A stretch of 64,000 bases of DNA from Mycolicibacterium hodleri (GCF_025822245.1 NZ_JACKTL010000033.1:236435-300434); one strand, 5' to 3'; shown: positions 48,533 to 60,981, numbered from the stretch's first letter. Program-made: numbers and translations. Notes: generated by a model not told the origin, from the sequence alone.

Positions 48533-49735
48533 ATGGACGCGGCGACGACGACAATTGGCACCGATCTGAAGTTCAGGCTGGTTCGTGAGGACTTCGCGGA
48601 CGCCGTGGCCTGGGTGGCGCGCATACTTCCGACGCGACCCACCGTGCCGGTGCTCTCCGGTGTGCTGCTGACCGGCTCCGAGGACGGTTTGACCATCTCC
48701 GGCTACGACTACGAGGTGTCGGCCGAGGTGCGCGTTGCGGCCGAGATTGCTTCTCCGGGAAGCGTTCTGGTGTCTGGCCGGCTGTTGTCCGACATCACCA
48801 AGTCGCTGCCGGCCAAGCCGGTCGACGTCACCGTCGAGGGCACCAGGGTTTCGCTGAGTTGCGGTAGCGCACGGTTCTCGCTTCCCACGATGGCCGTCGA
48901 GGACTACCCGACGCTGCCGTCGCTGCCCGAGGACACCGGCGTGGTGCCGTCCGATCTGTTCGCCCAAGCCATCAGCCAGGTCGCCGTCGCGGCCGGACGC
49001 GACGACACGCTGCCGATGCTGACCGGCATTCGGGTGGAGATCTCCGGTGAGAAGGTCGTGCTGGCCGCCACGGACCGGTTCCGTCTCGCCGTGCGCGAGC
49101 TCACGTGGACGACGAACGCCGCCGACATCGAAGCCGCGGTTCTGGTGCCGGCGAAGACCCTCGCCGAGGCGGCCAGGGCCGGCAGCGACGGCGCCGACGT
49201 CCACCTGTCGCTCGGCGCGGGCGCCGCGGTCGGCAAGGAGGGCCTGCTGGGCATTCGCAGCAACGGCAAGCGCACCACCAGCCGACTGCTCGACGCCGAA
49301 TTCCCCAAGTTCCGCCAGCTTCTGCCCGCCGAACACACCGCCGTCGCGACGGTCGGGGTCGCCGAGTTGACCGAGGCCATCAAGCGCGTCGCGCTGGTCG
49401 CCGACCGTGGAGCTCAGGTGCGGATGGAGTTCACCGAGGATTCGTTGCGGCTGTCCGCCGGCGGCGAGGACGCCGTGGGTCGGGCCGAGGAAGACCTGCC
49501 GGTGGAATTCTCTGGCGAGCCGTTGACCATTGCGTTCAACCCGACATACCTCACCGACGGACTCGGGTCGTTGCACACTCCGAAGGTGACGTTCGGCTTC
49601 ACGACATCTAGTCGTCCCGCGGTGTTGCGGCCGGCGGGAGAAGATGATGATTCGTACGTCGGTGCGACCGGTCCTTTCCCGGCCGCCCAGACCGACTACG
49701 TGTATCTGTTGATGCCGGTACGTCTTCCAGGCTGA
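48533..49735 (+). CDS. dnaN: DNA polymerase III beta sliding clamp
   Basis: The 400-residue clamp holds the replicase on DNA. It has three clamp folds, with [48 protein letters not shown] and the C-terminal [15 protein letters not shown] at 48533 has GAAGGGGA upstream and agrees with M. tuberculosis (402 residues); an in-frame GTG at 48500 is not needed. Confidence 0.96.
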   Translation: MDAATTTIGTDLKFRLVREDFADAVAWVARILPTRPTVPVLSGVLLTGSEDGLTISGYDYEVSAEVRVAAEIASPGSVLVSGRLLSDITKSLPAKPVDVTVEGTRVSLSCGSARFSLPTMAVEDYPTLPSLPEDTGVVPSDLFAQAISQVAVAAGRDDTLPMLTGIRVEISGEKVVLAATDRFRLAVRELTWTTNAADIEAAVLVPAKTLAEAARAGSDGADVHLSLGAGAAVGKEGLLGIRSNGKRTTSRLLDAEFPKFRQLLPAEHTAVATVGVAELTEAIKRVALVADRGAQVRMEFTEDSLRLSAGGEDAVGRAEEDLPVEFSGEPLTIAFNPTYLTDGLGSLHTPKVTFGFTTSSRPAVLRPAGEDDDSYVGATGPFPAAQTDYVYLLMPVRLPG

Positions 49736-49764
49736 CCGGCCCTAGCGCCACGAAAGAGGAGCAC

Positions 49765-50658
49765 ATGCAACTCGGCCTGGTCGGTCTCGGCAAAATGGGC
49801 TTCAACATGCGTGAACGCCTGCGCAAGGGCGATCACGAGGTGATCGGTTACGACCCGCGTCCCGAGGTCACCGACGTCCCCGATCTCGCCGGACTCGCAG
49901 CCGCGCTGACGGCGCCGCGGGTGGTGTGGGTGATGGTTCCCTCCGGTGACGTCACCAGCGGAACCATTTCCGGACTCGCGGACGTGCTCAGCCCCGGCGA
50001 CTTGGTCATCGACGGCGGCAACTCGCGCTACACCGAAGACGGTCCGCACGCGGCATTGTTGGCGGAGAAGGGAATCGGCTTCATCGACGCCGGCGTCTCC
50101 GGCGGAATTTGGGGTCTCAGCGAGGGTTACGGTCTGATGGTCGGCGGCAGTGACGCCGACGTGGAGAAGGTCATGCCGATCTTCGACACGCTGCGCCCGC
50201 CGGGACCGCGCGAAGACGGCTTCGTGCACGCCGGACCCGTCGGCGCCGGCCACTTCGCCAAGATGGTGCACAACGGCGTCGAGTACGCCATGATGACCGC
50301 CTACGGCGAGGGTTACGAAATGCTCGCCGCCGAAGACCTGATCAAGAGTCCCCAGGCGGTGTACCAGGCCTGGTCCAACGGCACGGTGGTCAGGTCCTGG
50401 CTGCAGCAGCTGCTCGCGAAGGCGCTCAAGGAAGATCCGCATCTGGCCGAGATCCGGGGTTACACCGACGACTCGGGTGAGGGTCGTTGGACTGTCGAGG
50501 AGGCCATTCGGTTGCGTGTTCCGGTCCCGGCCATCGCTGCGTCTCTGTTCGCGAGATTCCTTTCGCGTCAGGATGATTCGCCGACCATGAAGGCCGTCGC
50601 GGCGTTGCGCAACCAGTTCGGCGGGCATGCGGTCCAGCGGATTCACGAGTCGGGCTGA
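49765..50658 (+). CDS. gnd: 6-phosphogluconate dehydrogenase, decarboxylating (short GndA-like form)
   Basis: The enzyme oxidises 6-phosphogluconate to ribulose-5-phosphate and CO2. The 297-residue protein has the cofactor motif LGLVGLGKMGFNM (about 3-15), DGGNSRYTED, VSGGIWGLSEGYGLMVGG and KMVHNGVEYAMM. The length is that of the short, usually NAD-preferring, type. The position between dnaN and recF is typical of rapid-growing mycobacteria and some other actinobacteria, and absent in M. tuberculosis. Confidence 0.93.
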   Translation: MQLGLVGLGKMGFNMRERLRKGDHEVIGYDPRPEVTDVPDLAGLAAALTAPRVVWVMVPSGDVTSGTISGLADVLSPGDLVIDGGNSRYTEDGPHAALLAEKGIGFIDAGVSGGIWGLSEGYGLMVGGSDADVEKVMPIFDTLRPPGPREDGFVHAGPVGAGHFAKMVHNGVEYAMMTAYGEGYEMLAAEDLIKSPQAVYQAWSNGTVVRSWLQQLLAKALKEDPHLAEIRGYTDDSGEGRWTVEEAIRLRVPVPAIAASLFARFLSRQDDSPTMKAVAALRNQFGGHAVQRIHESG

Positions 50659-50695
50659 TTCCGGGTTCGACGATGAAGTGGTGCGAGGCGGCTAG

Positions 50696-51856
50696 GTGTA
50701 CGTACGTCAACTGGGTTTGACCGACTTCCGGTCGTGGTCACGACTCGAGTTGCAGCTGGAGCCGGGTCGCACGGTGTTCGTGGGTCCCAACGGCTTCGGA
50801 AAGACGAACATCGTTGAGGCGCTGTGGTATTCGTCCACCTTGGGCTCGCATCGCGTCGGCGCCGACGCGCCGCTGATCCGGGCCGGCGCCGAGCGCGCCA
50901 TCGTGTCGTCGATCATCGTCAACGAAGGACGGGAGCTGGCGGTCGACCTCGAGATCACCGCCGGCCGGGCGAACAAGGCACGGCTGAACCGCTCCCCCGT
51001 GCGCAGTGCCCGGGAGATTCTCGGGGCGATTCGCGCGGTGCTCTTCGCCCCGGAGGACTTGGCGTTGGTCCGTGGCGACCCAGGTGAACGCCGCCGGTAC
51101 CTCGACGAGCTGGCCACCACCAGACGTCCGTCGGTGGCGGGTCTGCGGGCGGATTACGACAAGGTGCTCAAGCAGCGGACAGCGCTTCTGAAATCAGCTG
51201 CGGGAGCACGCTTTCGGGGTGACTCCAGTGCGCTCGAGACCCTCGACGTCTGGGACGGCCATCTTGCGGCGACCGGTGCGAAGCTCATCGCGGCGCGGGT
51301 GGCGTTGGTCGACCTCCTGGCCCCCGAGGTGGAGAAGGCCTATCAACTCCTCGCGCCCGCGTCGCGGCCGGCGTCGATCCGATACCGCAGTTCGGTGGAG
51401 GCCGTCGAGGCCGAGGCGGCCTCCGGGGCCGCCAGCGTCGAGGTGTTCGAGGTCGGGTTGCTGGACGAACTGGCGCGCAAGAGGTCCGCGGAGTTGGAGC
51501 GCGGGGTGTGCCTGGTGGGTCCTCATCGAGACGACCTGGAGCTGCGTCTGGGTGATCAGCCCGCCAAGGGTTTCGCCAGCCACGGTGAGTCGTGGTCGAC
51601 CGCGCTGTCGTTGAGATTGGCGGCCTATGAACTCTTGCGCTCCGAGGGATCCGATCCGGTGCTGTTGCTCGACGACGTGTTCGCCGAACTCGACAACGCG
51701 CGCCGGCGGGCGCTCGTCGAAGTGGCGTCCTCTGCCGAGCAGGTCTTGGTGACCGCCGCGGTCGCCGAGGACATTCCCCAGGACTGGGATGCCCGCCGCG
51801 TCGTGGTCGGCATGAGGGACGACGACTCGGGTCGGCTGTCGGAGGTGGTCGAATGA
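50696..51856 (+). CDS. recF: DNA replication/repair protein RecF
   Basis: This ABC-type ATPase helps load RecA at single-strand gaps. The 386-residue protein has Walker [10 protein letters not shown] (30-38), [34 protein letters not shown], and Walker [15 protein letters not shown] start ([14 protein letters not shown]). Its end overlaps dciA (ATGA). Confidence 0.96.
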   Translation: MYVRQLGLTDFRSWSRLELQLEPGRTVFVGPNGFGKTNIVEALWYSSTLGSHRVGADAPLIRAGAERAIVSSIIVNEGRELAVDLEITAGRANKARLNRSPVRSAREILGAIRAVLFAPEDLALVRGDPGERRRYLDELATTRRPSVAGLRADYDKVLKQRTALLKSAAGARFRGDSSALETLDVWDGHLAATGAKLIAARVALVDLLAPEVEKAYQLLAPASRPASIRYRSSVEAVEAEAASGAASVEVFEVGLLDELARKRSAELERGVCLVGPHRDDLELRLGDQPAKGFASHGESWSTALSLRLAAYELLRSEGSDPVLLLDDVFAELDNARRRALVEVASSAEQVLVTAAVAEDIPQDWDARRVVVGMRDDDSGRLSEVVE

Positions 51857-52416
51857 CCGACGACACGGACGACGAACCCCAGGGTCCGCCGCCGGAGCTC
51901 GCGCACATCCGGGGGATGGACCTGGTGCGGCGCACGCTCGAGGAAGCTCGGGGTGCGGCCCGCAGTCAAGGAAAGGACGTCGGTCACGGTCGCACGTCGG
52001 CCCCGAAGCGGATTCCGAATCGGGGTGGGCGCAAGCGGTGGTCGGGGCCCGGCCCGGACTCCCGGGATCCGCAGACCCTCGGAGCGTTGACCTCTCAGCT
52101 CGCCAAGAGCCGGGGGTGGACCCCCAAGGTCGCCGAGGGCTCGGTGTTCGGCCAGTGGGCGACCGTCGTCGGAGAGCAGATTGCCGAGCATGCCACCCCC
52201 ACCACGTTGCGCGACGGCATCCTGACCGTCGAGGCCGAGTCGACGGCGTGGGCGACGCAGCTGCGGATGGTTCAGCCGCAACTGCTGGCCAAGATTGCGG
52301 CGGCCGTCGGCGACGGGGTCGTCACCAGCCTGAAGATCGTCGGTCCCGCCGCCCCGACGTGGCGCAAGGGCAAGTTCAACGTGCCGGGCCGAGGTCCGCG
52401 CGACACCTACGGCTGA
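51853..52416 (+). CDS. dciA: DciA-type helicase loader (DUF721, Rv0004 orthologue)
   Basis: DciA binds the replicative helicase DnaB and helps load it at the origin. The 187-residue protein has a disordered N-terminal half and a DUF721 domain (about 85-165): [40 protein letters not shown]. It overlaps recF by 4 bp, and the recF-dciA-gyrB order is conserved. Confidence 0.93.
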   Translation: MTDDTDDEPQGPPPELAHIRGMDLVRRTLEEARGAARSQGKDVGHGRTSAPKRIPNRGGRKRWSGPGPDSRDPQTLGALTSQLAKSRGWTPKVAEGSVFGQWATVVGEQIAEHATPTTLRDGILTVEAESTAWATQLRMVQPQLLAKIAAAVGDGVVTSLKIVGPAAPTWRKGKFNVPGRGPRDTYG

Positions 52417-52520
52417 GCTGTTTCGGCGCGCTACCTGAGAGCGCCGACAACGCGCGCAATCGGGCCTTCGGCCGTCGGGACGCGACGTTGGCCGAGAAAT
52501 TCCGTGCACGGGTCTTTTAG

Positions 52521-54668
<2,148 letters not shown>

Positions 54669-54700
54669 CGCCGTTCTCCAAAGACGAAGGCTGACACACG

Positions 54701-57256
54701 ATGACTGATACCACCCTGCCCCCGGGCGACGACGGCCCCACCACCGACCGCATCGAGCCGGTGGACATTCAGCAGGAGATGCAGCGCAGCTACATCGACT
54801 ACGCGATGAGCGTCATCGTCGGTCGCGCTCTTCCCGAGGTGCGAGACGGCCTCAAGCCCGTGCACCGTCGCGTGCTGTACGCGATGTACGACTCGGGCTT
54901 CCGGCCGGACCGCGGGCATGCGAAATCCGCACGGTCGGTTGCCGAGACGATGGGCAACTACCATCCGCACGGCGACTCGTCGATCTACGACACCCTGGTC
55001 CGGATGGCCCAGCCGTGGTCGTTGCGCTATCCCCTCGTCGACGGGCAGGGCAACTTCGGTTCGCCGGGCAACGACCCGCCAGCCGCCATGCGGTACACGG
55101 AGGCGCGTCTCACGCCGCTGGCGATGGAGATGCTGCGTGAAATCGACGAGGAGACAGTCGATTTCATTCCGAACTACGACGGCCGGGTGCAAGAGCCCAC
55201 CGTCCTGCCCAGCCGTTTCCCCAACCTGTTGGCCAACGGCTCGGGCGGCATCGCGGTCGGCATGGCCACCAACATGCCGCCACACAACCTGCGTGAGCTC
55301 GCCGAAGCCGTGTTCTGGTGCCTGGACAACTTCGAGGCCGACGAAGAGGCGACGCTCGCCGCGGTGACCGAACGCGTCAAGGGTCCGGACTTCCCCACCT
55401 ACGGGCTGATCGTCGGCTCGCAGGGCATCCACGACGCGTACACGACCGGCCGCGGTTCCATACGCATGCGCGGCGTGGTCGAGGTGGAGGAGGATTCGCG
55501 GGGCCGCACCTTGCTGGTCATCACCGAGCTGCCGTATCAGGTCAACCACGACAACTTCATCACCTCGATCGCCGATCAGGTGCGCGACGGCAAGCTCGCC
55601 GGTATCTCCAACATCGAGGACCAGAGCAGCGACCGCGTGGGTCTGCGCATCGTCGTCGAGGTCAAGCGTGACGCCGTGGCGAAGGTGGTGCTGAACAACC
55701 TCTACAAGCACACCCAGCTGCAGACCAGCTTCGGCGCGAACATGCTGTCGATCGTCGACGGCGTGCCCCGCACCCTGCGGATCGACCAGCTGATCCGGCT
55801 GTACGTGGCCCATCAGCTCGAGGTCATCATCCGGCGCACCCGTTATCGCCTGCGCAAGGCCAACGAGCGCGCTCACATCTTGCGCGGCTTGGTCAAGGCG
55901 CTCGACGCCCTCGACGAGGTAATCGCCCTGATCCGGGCGTCGGCGAACGTCGACGTCGCGCGGGCCGGCCTGATCGAGCTGCTCGACGTCGACGAGATCC
56001 AGGCCCAGGCCATCCTCGACATGCAGTTGCGGCGTCTCGCCGCCCTGGAACGTCAACGCATCGTCGACGACCTGGCCAAGATCGAGGCGGAGATCGCCGA
56101 CCTCGAGGACATCCTGGCCAAGCCGGAACGTCAGCGGGCGATCGTGCACGACGAGCTCGCGGAATTGACCGAGAAGTACGGCGACGACCGGCGCACGCGG
56201 ATCATCCCGGCCGACGGCGACGTCGCCGACGAGGACCTCATCGCACGCGAAGAGGTGGTCGTCACGATCACCGAGACGGGCTACGCCAAGAGGACGAAGT
56301 CCGACCTCTATCGCAGCCAGAAGCGCGGCGGCAAGGGCGTGCAGGGTGCCGGCCTCAAGCAGGACGACATCGTGCGGCACTTCTTCGTCGGCTCCACCCA
56401 CGACTGGATCCTGTTCTTCACCACGCAGGGGCGGGTGTATCGAGCCAAGGCGTACGAACTGCCGGAGGCGTCCCGGACGGCCCGCGGTCAGCACGTCGCG
56501 AACCTGCTGGCTTTCCAGCCGGAGGAGCGCATCGCGCAGGTCATCCAGATCAAGTCCTACGAGGACGCGCCGTACCTGGTACTTGCCACCAAGAACGGCC
56601 TGGTGAAGAAGTCCAAGTTGACCGACTTCGACTCGAACCGCTCCGGCGGCATCGTCGCGGTCAACCTCCGGGAAGGCGACGAACTCGTCGGTGCCGTGCT
56701 GTGCTCGGCCGAAGAGGATCTGCTGCTGGTGTCGGCGAAGGGTCAGTCGATCCGCTTCTCGGCGACCGACGAGGCGCTACGCCCGATGGGCCGTGCCACG
56801 TCCGGTGTGCAGGGCATGCGGTTCAACGAGGAAGACCAGCTGCTCTCGCTCAACGTCGTCCGCGACAACACGTATCTGCTGGTGGCGACGTCGGGCGGGT
56901 ACGCCAAGCGCACGGCCATCGACGAATACACCCCGCAGGGTCGTGGCGGCAAGGGGATCCTGACGATCCAGTACGACCGCAGGCGTGGCACTCTGGTCGG
57001 AGCGTTGATCGTCGACGACGACACCGAGCTGTACGCCATCACCTCGGGTGGGGGCGTCATCCGGACCGTGGCACGTCAAGTGCGCAAGGCCGGGCGGCAA
57101 ACCAAGGGCGTGCGCTTGATGAACCTCGGTGAGGGCGACACACTGATTGCCGTCGCCCGCAACGCGGACGAGGACGCCAGCGACGGCGAGACCGACACCG
57201 TGGCTGACGTCGACGTCGAGTCTGACGCCGGCGACACCGAGACTGACCCGAGCTAA
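54701..57256 (+). CDS. gyrA: DNA gyrase subunit A
   Basis: The breakage-reunion subunit introduces negative supercoils with GyrB. The 851-residue protein has the catalytic Tyr about 132 ([10 protein letters not shown]), the quinolone region [19 protein letters not shown] with Ser about 93 (E. coli Ser83, M. tuberculosis Ala90) and Asp97, and the GyrA-box QKRGGKG before the beta-pinwheel domain. The Asp/Glu-rich tail is longer than in M. tuberculosis (838). No intein is inserted at the active-site Tyr. Confidence 0.97.
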   Translation: MTDTTLPPGDDGPTTDRIEPVDIQQEMQRSYIDYAMSVIVGRALPEVRDGLKPVHRRVLYAMYDSGFRPDRGHAKSARSVAETMGNYHPHGDSSIYDTLVRMAQPWSLRYPLVDGQGNFGSPGNDPPAAMRYTEARLTPLAMEMLREIDEETVDFIPNYDGRVQEPTVLPSRFPNLLANGSGGIAVGMATNMPPHNLRELAEAVFWCLDNFEADEEATLAAVTERVKGPDFPTYGLIVGSQGIHDAYTTGRGSIRMRGVVEVEEDSRGRTLLVITELPYQVNHDNFITSIADQVRDGKLAGISNIEDQSSDRVGLRIVVEVKRDAVAKVVLNNLYKHTQLQTSFGANMLSIVDGVPRTLRIDQLIRLYVAHQLEVIIRRTRYRLRKANERAHILRGLVKALDALDEVIALIRASANVDVARAGLIELLDVDEIQAQAILDMQLRRLAALERQRIVDDLAKIEAEIADLEDILAKPERQRAIVHDELAELTEKYGDDRRTRIIPADGDVADEDLIAREEVVVTITETGYAKRTKSDLYRSQKRGGKGVQGAGLKQDDIVRHFFVGSTHDWILFFTTQGRVYRAKAYELPEASRTARGQHVANLLAFQPEERIAQVIQIKSYEDAPYLVLATKNGLVKKSKLTDFDSNRSGGIVAVNLREGDELVGAVLCSAEEDLLLVSAKGQSIRFSATDEALRPMGRATSGVQGMRFNEEDQLLSLNVVRDNTYLLVATSGGYAKRTAIDEYTPQGRGGKGILTIQYDRRRGTLVGALIVDDDTELYAITSGGGVIRTVARQVRKAGRQTKGVRLMNLGEGDTLIAVARNADEDASDGETDTVADVDVESDAGDTETDPS

Positions 57257-57266
57257 GGAGCCGTAG

Positions 57267-58217
57267 GTGGGTTCACCGAACGAACCTGGACCACCGCGCA
57301 CCGGCGATGGGACGGGAACAGCGAACGGCTCGAACGGCGGTCGCGACGCGGGTCAAGGCAACGGGGCCGCGTCCAGCGGCGACGTGCCGCCGTGGCAGCG
57401 CGGCGCCGCCACCCGGCCCCGGCAGCCCGAGGGACCGCGCGCAGGCGCGGCCGCCGGGCACTCGGCGGGCAACTCCCCCAATGCCGACGCTCGGCTCAAC
57501 CGGTTCATCTCCGGTGGGCCGGTGTCGGGTCCTCCCTCACGTGACACGGCACCGCCACGGGAAGCCCCACCGGCGCGCGAGTCGGCTCCCCCACGGGACT
57601 CGGCTCCGACGCGTGACGTGACGCCGACCCGTGAGTTGACTCCGACACGGGAGCGGGAGGCCGACGCCGCCCCGCCCAGCCGGTCCGAGCGTGGTGAGTC
57701 GGCCCGTTCCGAGACCGCCTACGCCAGCGAGCTCCCCGACCTGTCCGGTGCCGCTCCCCGCGGACCGCGCAAGCCGGCGGCCGAGCGCACCTCGGGCGAA
57801 CCGTCGTCCCGTCCGTCGGCCACCACACGGGCGTCGGCGGCCAGCCGGTCCCAGGGGCCGGTGCGGGCGAGCATGCAGATTCGACGCTTCGACCCCTGGA
57901 GCGTGTTGAAGGTCTCCCTGGTGCTCAGCGTCGCGTTGTTCTTCGTCTGGATGATCGCGATCGCGTTCCTGTACCTGGTGCTCGGTGGCATGGGCGTGTG
58001 GACGAAGCTGAACAGCAACGTCGGCGACCTGCTCACCAGTGCCAGCGGCAGTGGCGGCGAATTGGTTTCCAGCGGAACGATTTTCGGCGGCGCAGCCCTC
58101 ATCGGTCTGGTCAACATCGTGCTGCTCACGGCGATGGCGACGTGCGGCGCGTTCATCTACAACCTGACCACCGACCTCGTCGGCGGCATCGAGGTGACCC
58201 TCGCCGACCGGGACTGA
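57267..58217 (+). CDS. DUF3566 membrane protein (Rv0007 orthologue)
   Basis: The 316-residue protein has a long disordered Pro/Arg/Ala-rich cytoplasmic half (1-195) with a degenerate six-to-seven-residue repeat ([19 protein letters not shown]), and two membrane segments (about 212-245 and 270-298) in the DUF3566 domain. GTG start, 10 bp after gyrA, so in the gyrase operon. A role in division or wall synthesis is suspected from location only. Confidence 0.88.
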   Translation: MGSPNEPGPPRTGDGTGTANGSNGGRDAGQGNGAASSGDVPPWQRGAATRPRQPEGPRAGAAAGHSAGNSPNADARLNRFISGGPVSGPPSRDTAPPREAPPARESAPPRDSAPTRDVTPTRELTPTREREADAAPPSRSERGESARSETAYASELPDLSGAAPRGPRKPAAERTSGEPSSRPSATTRASAASRSQGPVRASMQIRRFDPWSVLKVSLVLSVALFFVWMIAIAFLYLVLGGMGVWTKLNSNVGDLLTSASGSGGELVSSGTIFGGAALIGLVNIVLLTAMATCGAFIYNLTTDLVGGIEVTLADRD

Positions 58218-58285
58218 CGACCGGCGGTTTGGGGCGACGGCAGTGGTTGCGGTAACCTCGTCCCTCGGCCGTCGTATGTGAATAC

Positions 58286-58359
58286 GGGCCTGTAGCTCAG
58301 GTGGTTAGAGCGCTTCGCTGATAACGAAGAGGTCGGAGGTTCGAGTCCTCCCAGGCCCA
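58286..58359 (+). tRNA. ileT: tRNA-Ile (GAT)
   Basis: A 74-nt cloverleaf: acceptor GGGCCTG pairs with CAGGCCC, the anticodon loop is CTGATAA with GAT, and the T loop is TTCGAGT. CCA is not encoded in full. Position after the Rv0007-like gene is conserved in mycobacteria. Confidence 0.97.
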
Positions 58360-58386
58360 CGGTTTGCCTTACCGGAGGGGTGCGCT

Positions 58387-58491
58387 GTGAGAGCTTTCGT
58401 AGTGCTCACCCTTCTCGTCGCCGCGGTGGTGGTCGTCAGATCCCGCAATCGCGTCGAGGTGTGGCATGTGGCCGCCGATCAGCCGAGCTGA
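58387..58491 (+). CDS. DLW-39-like small membrane protein
   Basis: A 34-residue protein between the two tRNA genes: one hydrophobic segment (about 3-17, AFVVLTLLVAAVVVV), a short basic stretch (RSRNR), then VEVWHVAADQPS, resembling the DLW motif of the DLW-39 family recorded in actinobacteria. GTG is preceded by GGAGGGG, a strong ribosome binding site. Function is unknown. Confidence 0.72.
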   Translation: MRAFVVLTLLVAAVVVVRSRNRVEVWHVAADQPS

Positions 58492-58500
58492 TCACCAAGA

Positions 58501-58573
58501 GGGGCCTTAGCTCAGTTGGTAGAGCGCTGCCTTTGCAAGGCAGATGTCAGGAGTTCGAATCTCCTAGGCTCCA
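58501..58573 (+). tRNA. alaT: tRNA-Ala (TGC)
   Basis: A 73-nt cloverleaf: acceptor GGGGCCT pairs with AGGCTCC (one G-T), the anticodon is TGC in CTTTGCAAG, and the T loop is TTCGAAT. Confidence 0.97.
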
Positions 58574-58951
58574 CAAAGGGAACTCCGCCGCCTCCACGGG
58601 CCATGTCGGCCGCCGTCCCGTCAACAACTGATGACGACGCGCATCTACCGTGGAACCACCCCCGTGGCGCCTACACGAGACCAGCCGCTCGCGCAGCGAG
58701 GTAAACCGGGATCAGGATGACGACGGCTGCGACGAAGACAGACGCGCCGTATCGTCCATCAGAGAAGCCATAAGGCATACGTCAGCGCTCCGATCAGGAC
58801 GACGACAGCACGCAGCGTCGCCTACAAGTGACCATCGGTCCAGCAGCCACGTCGAGACGCGTCACAGGCCGAGAATCACCTGGATGACAACCGGCGTGGA
58901 CGGGTCGCTACGGTCCACGTGCGATCGTCGAAACTCCTTGGCACAGAACCC
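58574..58951. other. Intergenic region after tRNA-Ala
   Basis: A 378-bp stretch before the end of the cwsA-linked frame. Coding signals are weak. The only candidate I can support is a 35-codon frame on the minus strand (58671-58778). The region could be a remnant of genes lost here. Confidence 0.5.
58671..58778 (-). CDS. Possible 35-residue membrane peptide
   Basis: ATG at 58778 opens a short frame: MPYGFSDGRYGASVFVAAVV then a hydrophobic run ending in AARAAGLV. The middle is a plausible membrane segment, and GGAGCG lies upstream. A second short hydrophobic frame overlaps its start. It may be chance or a decayed gene. Confidence 0.3.
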   Translation of the reverse strand: MPYGFSDGRYGASVFVAAVVILIPVYLAARAAGLV

Positions 58952-59281
58952 CTAACGCTCCAAGCCCTCGATGAGGGCGAAGCGAACGCGAGCCACGATG
59001 GCGTTGCTGGCCCGGCAGACTCCGGGTTGTTCCGAGCTGGCGTAGACGATCGGGCCCTCCTCCCCCAGCGTCCACCCGCCGGAGGGGTCGACCGTCATGA
59101 AGGGGCCACGACGGGCGTCGAAGAGGTAGACCGTCCACGGCGAGTCGAGGAGTCCTTGCTGGCGCGCCTGGACGGTGACGTCGACGACGCTGCGCGCGAG
59201 TGCGTCCCAGTTGGCCCGCTCGCGGATGAGGTTCGCCGCCGCGAAGGCCCGGTCGTCTCGCGACCCAGGCCGGGGACTCAG
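58952..59281 (-). CDS. Conserved-looking protein coupled to cwsA, apparent CTG start
   Basis: The frame encodes about 109 residues with the look of a folded domain (FAAANLIRERANWDALARSV, VYLFDARRGPFMTVDPSGGW, VARVRFALIEGLER). No ATG, GTG or TTG lies between the cwsA stop and the start of the coherent sequence. CTG at 59281 overlaps the cwsA TGA (CTGA), the same geometry as the NTGA couplings elsewhere in this window. I do not recognise the family. Alternatives are a frameshift joining it to cwsA or a start inside cwsA. Confidence 0.6.
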   Translation of the reverse strand: MSPRPGSRDDRAFAAANLIRERANWDALARSVVDVTVQARQQGLLDSPWTVYLFDARRGPFMTVDPSGGWTLGEEGPIVYASSEQPGVCRASNAIVARVRFALIEGLER

Positions 59282-59715
59282 GGCCGCGGCGTCGCGTCGA
59301 CGCTCGGGGGCAGGGGTGAGGGCTCGGGCTGGGTGGAGCGCCGAATGATCGAGAACGACACGGCCCCGACGGCGAGGACGGCCACGCCGATCCCGACCAC
59401 GACGATCGGCTTGGGGCGACGACGGCCCCGGCGGGCTGCCTTGAGGGTGTCCGGAAGGCTGGTGACGGCCTCCTGGGCCGAGGCGAACTCGTTGGCGATG
59501 GCCTCCTGCGCGGCCGCGAGATCCTTCGTCAGCTGGCTCTTGAGCCGGTCGCGCCGGTACCGGTTGGCCGCCCACGCGACTGACGACCGCGTCGAGTTCA
59601 GCGCGACGCCGACCGCTCCCCTGGTCACGTCGACGGGACCCACCGTCGAGTACTTCAGTCCGCGGGCGATGCGTGCCGTCGGAGTCAATCGGGCGGCACT
59701 GATGGTGGAGCTCAT
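59278..59715 (-). CDS. cwsA: Cell wall synthesis protein CwsA
   Basis: The 145-residue protein matches Rv0008c in length and pattern: N-terminal [20 protein letters not shown], a helical region ([20 protein letters not shown]), a membrane segment (about 103-124, [19 protein letters not shown]) and a short Pro-rich tail. CwsA interacts with CrgA and Wag31 in cell-shape and division control in mycobacteria. crgA is encoded 1.3 kb away. Confidence 0.9.
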   Translation of the reverse strand: MSSTISAARLTPTARIARGLKYSTVGPVDVTRGAVGVALNSTRSSVAWAANRYRRDRLKSQLTKDLAAAQEAIANEFASAQEAVTSLPDTLKAARRGRRRPKPIVVVGIGVAVLAVGAVSFSIIRRSTQPEPSPLPPSVDATPRP

Positions 59716-59802
59716 GGCTCAGCCTCTCTGCGTGGGAACGTCGGCGACCACCCTATTGCGTGCCCCCTAGGAGGGGGCCGGAACTCGCAGGCGAAACCCG
59801 AA

Positions 59803-60348
59803 ATGGCACACTGGCATCCCGTGACGAGTCCCATACAGACAGCAACCGCGACCCTGCACACCAACCGCGGTGACATCAAGATCGCGCTCTTCGGAAATCA
59901 CGCCCCCAAGACCGTCGCGAACTTCGTCGGTTTGGCCCAGGGCACCAAGGATTACAGCACCGAGAACGCGTCGGGCGGCACCGAGGGTCCGTTCTACGAC
60001 GGCGCGGTGTTCCACCGCGTCATTTCCGGTTTCATGCTCCAGGGCGGTGACCCCACGGGCACCGGACGCGGCGGCCCCGGTTACCAGTTCGCCGACGAAT
60101 TCCACCCCGAGCTTGTCTTCGACAAGCCGTACCTGCTGGCCATGGCCAACGCCGGACCGGGCACCAACGGCTCGCAGTTCTTCATCACCGTGGGCAAGAC
60201 GCCGCACCTGAACCGCAAGCACACCATCTTCGGCGAGGTCGTCGACCCCGAGTCGCAGGCCGTCGTCGACGCCATCGGCAACACGCCGACGGGTCCCGGC
60301 GACCGCCCGACCGAGCCGGTCGTCATCGACTCGATCACCATTTCCTGA
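59803..60348 (+). CDS. ppiA: Peptidyl-prolyl cis-trans isomerase A (cyclophilin)
   Basis: The 181-residue cyclophilin has [32 protein letters not shown] (with the catalytic Arg in FHR), [17 protein letters not shown] and the Trp-to-His variant [12 protein letters not shown]. It catalyses proline isomerisation in the cytoplasm. ATG at 59803 corresponds to the M. tuberculosis start; a GTG at 59821 is possible. Confidence 0.95.
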   Translation: MAHWHPVTSPIQTATATLHTNRGDIKIALFGNHAPKTVANFVGLAQGTKDYSTENASGGTEGPFYDGAVFHRVISGFMLQGGDPTGTGRGGPGYQFADEFHPELVFDKPYLLAMANAGPGTNGSQFFITVGKTPHLNRKHTIFGEVVDPESQAVVDAIGNTPTGPGDRPTEPVVIDSITIS

Positions 60349-60365
60349 CCCAGTTCGAACCGATG

Positions 60366-60391
60366 CGCCCCGCGGGTGAATCCGCGGGGCG
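60366..60391. terminator. Hairpin between convergent ppiA and the PH-domain gene
   Basis: Perfect 10-bp arms cgccccgcgg (60366-60375) and ccgcggggcg (60382-60391) flank a 6-nt loop. It lies 17 bp after the ppiA stop and 15 bp after the other gene's stop, with no U-tract, as usual in mycobacteria. Confidence 0.75.
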
Positions 60392-60406
60392 TCGTCGTGT
60401 GCGGGG

Positions 60407-60826
60407 CTACCGGCCTGCGTAGCCAGCGGCGGTCAACGCGTCGAGCACGTCGAGTGGGTCGGTCCCGAGATCCCACCGGGTGAACACCAGCAGCCGGTCG
60501 TCGGCGACCGTGTCGATCTCGAGCAGACGGACCTTGCGACCGATGCGACGGAACTCCGTAATGCGGATCTTCGCGACGTCGTGGCGGCCGACGACGTGGG
60601 TGCCAAACCAGCCGCGGACCGCGAGTCCCGCGTCGGTGATTGCCAGCTTTGGCCGAGCTCGCCACGACAGCCCGGCAAACGCCAGTAGTCCGGCCGCGGC
60701 AACGCTGGCGAGAACACGTCCCGGCACGTCTGTGACCAGCGTCACAGCCGCAAATGCCATCCCGAGGCCGAAAACGCCAGCGGCCACGATTCCCCCGGTC
60801 CTGGGGCTCCACTCAGTTTGCTGCAT
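60407..60826 (-). CDS. Bacterial PH-domain membrane protein (Rv0010c orthologue)
   Basis: The 139-residue protein has two membrane segments (about 12-32 and 36-53) followed by a PH-like domain (about 58-135: LAITDAGLAVRGWFGTHVVG, VRLLEIDTVADDRLLVFTRW). Function is unknown. It lies between ppiA and crgA as Rv0010c does. Confidence 0.85.
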   Translation of the reverse strand: MQQTEWSPRTGGIVAAGVFGLGMAFAAVTLVTDVPGRVLASVAAAGLLAFAGLSWRARPKLAITDAGLAVRGWFGTHVVGRHDVAKIRITEFRRIGRKVRLLEIDTVADDRLLVFTRWDLGTDPLDVLDALTAAGYAGR

Positions 60827-60981
60827 GGGGTGTGACCAGCCTGTATGTGTGCTTGATCATGTTATCCACAACTGCTATCCCCAATGGGGATGAATCACAA
60901 CCGTGTGATTGCGTGACGGGCAGGTGGCCGCCAGGAGAACGCGAGTTGACGACGACGGATCGGTCCTGGTCGGGGTATCGC

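Noticed and set aside
54701..57256. Possible intein in gyrA
   Set aside because: [10 protein letters not shown] is uninterrupted at the usual insertion point, and length is normal.
58574..58951. Integrated element next to tRNA-Ala
   Set aside because: No integrase, no second copy of the tRNA end and no atypical genes were found; kept only as a weak remnant suggestion.
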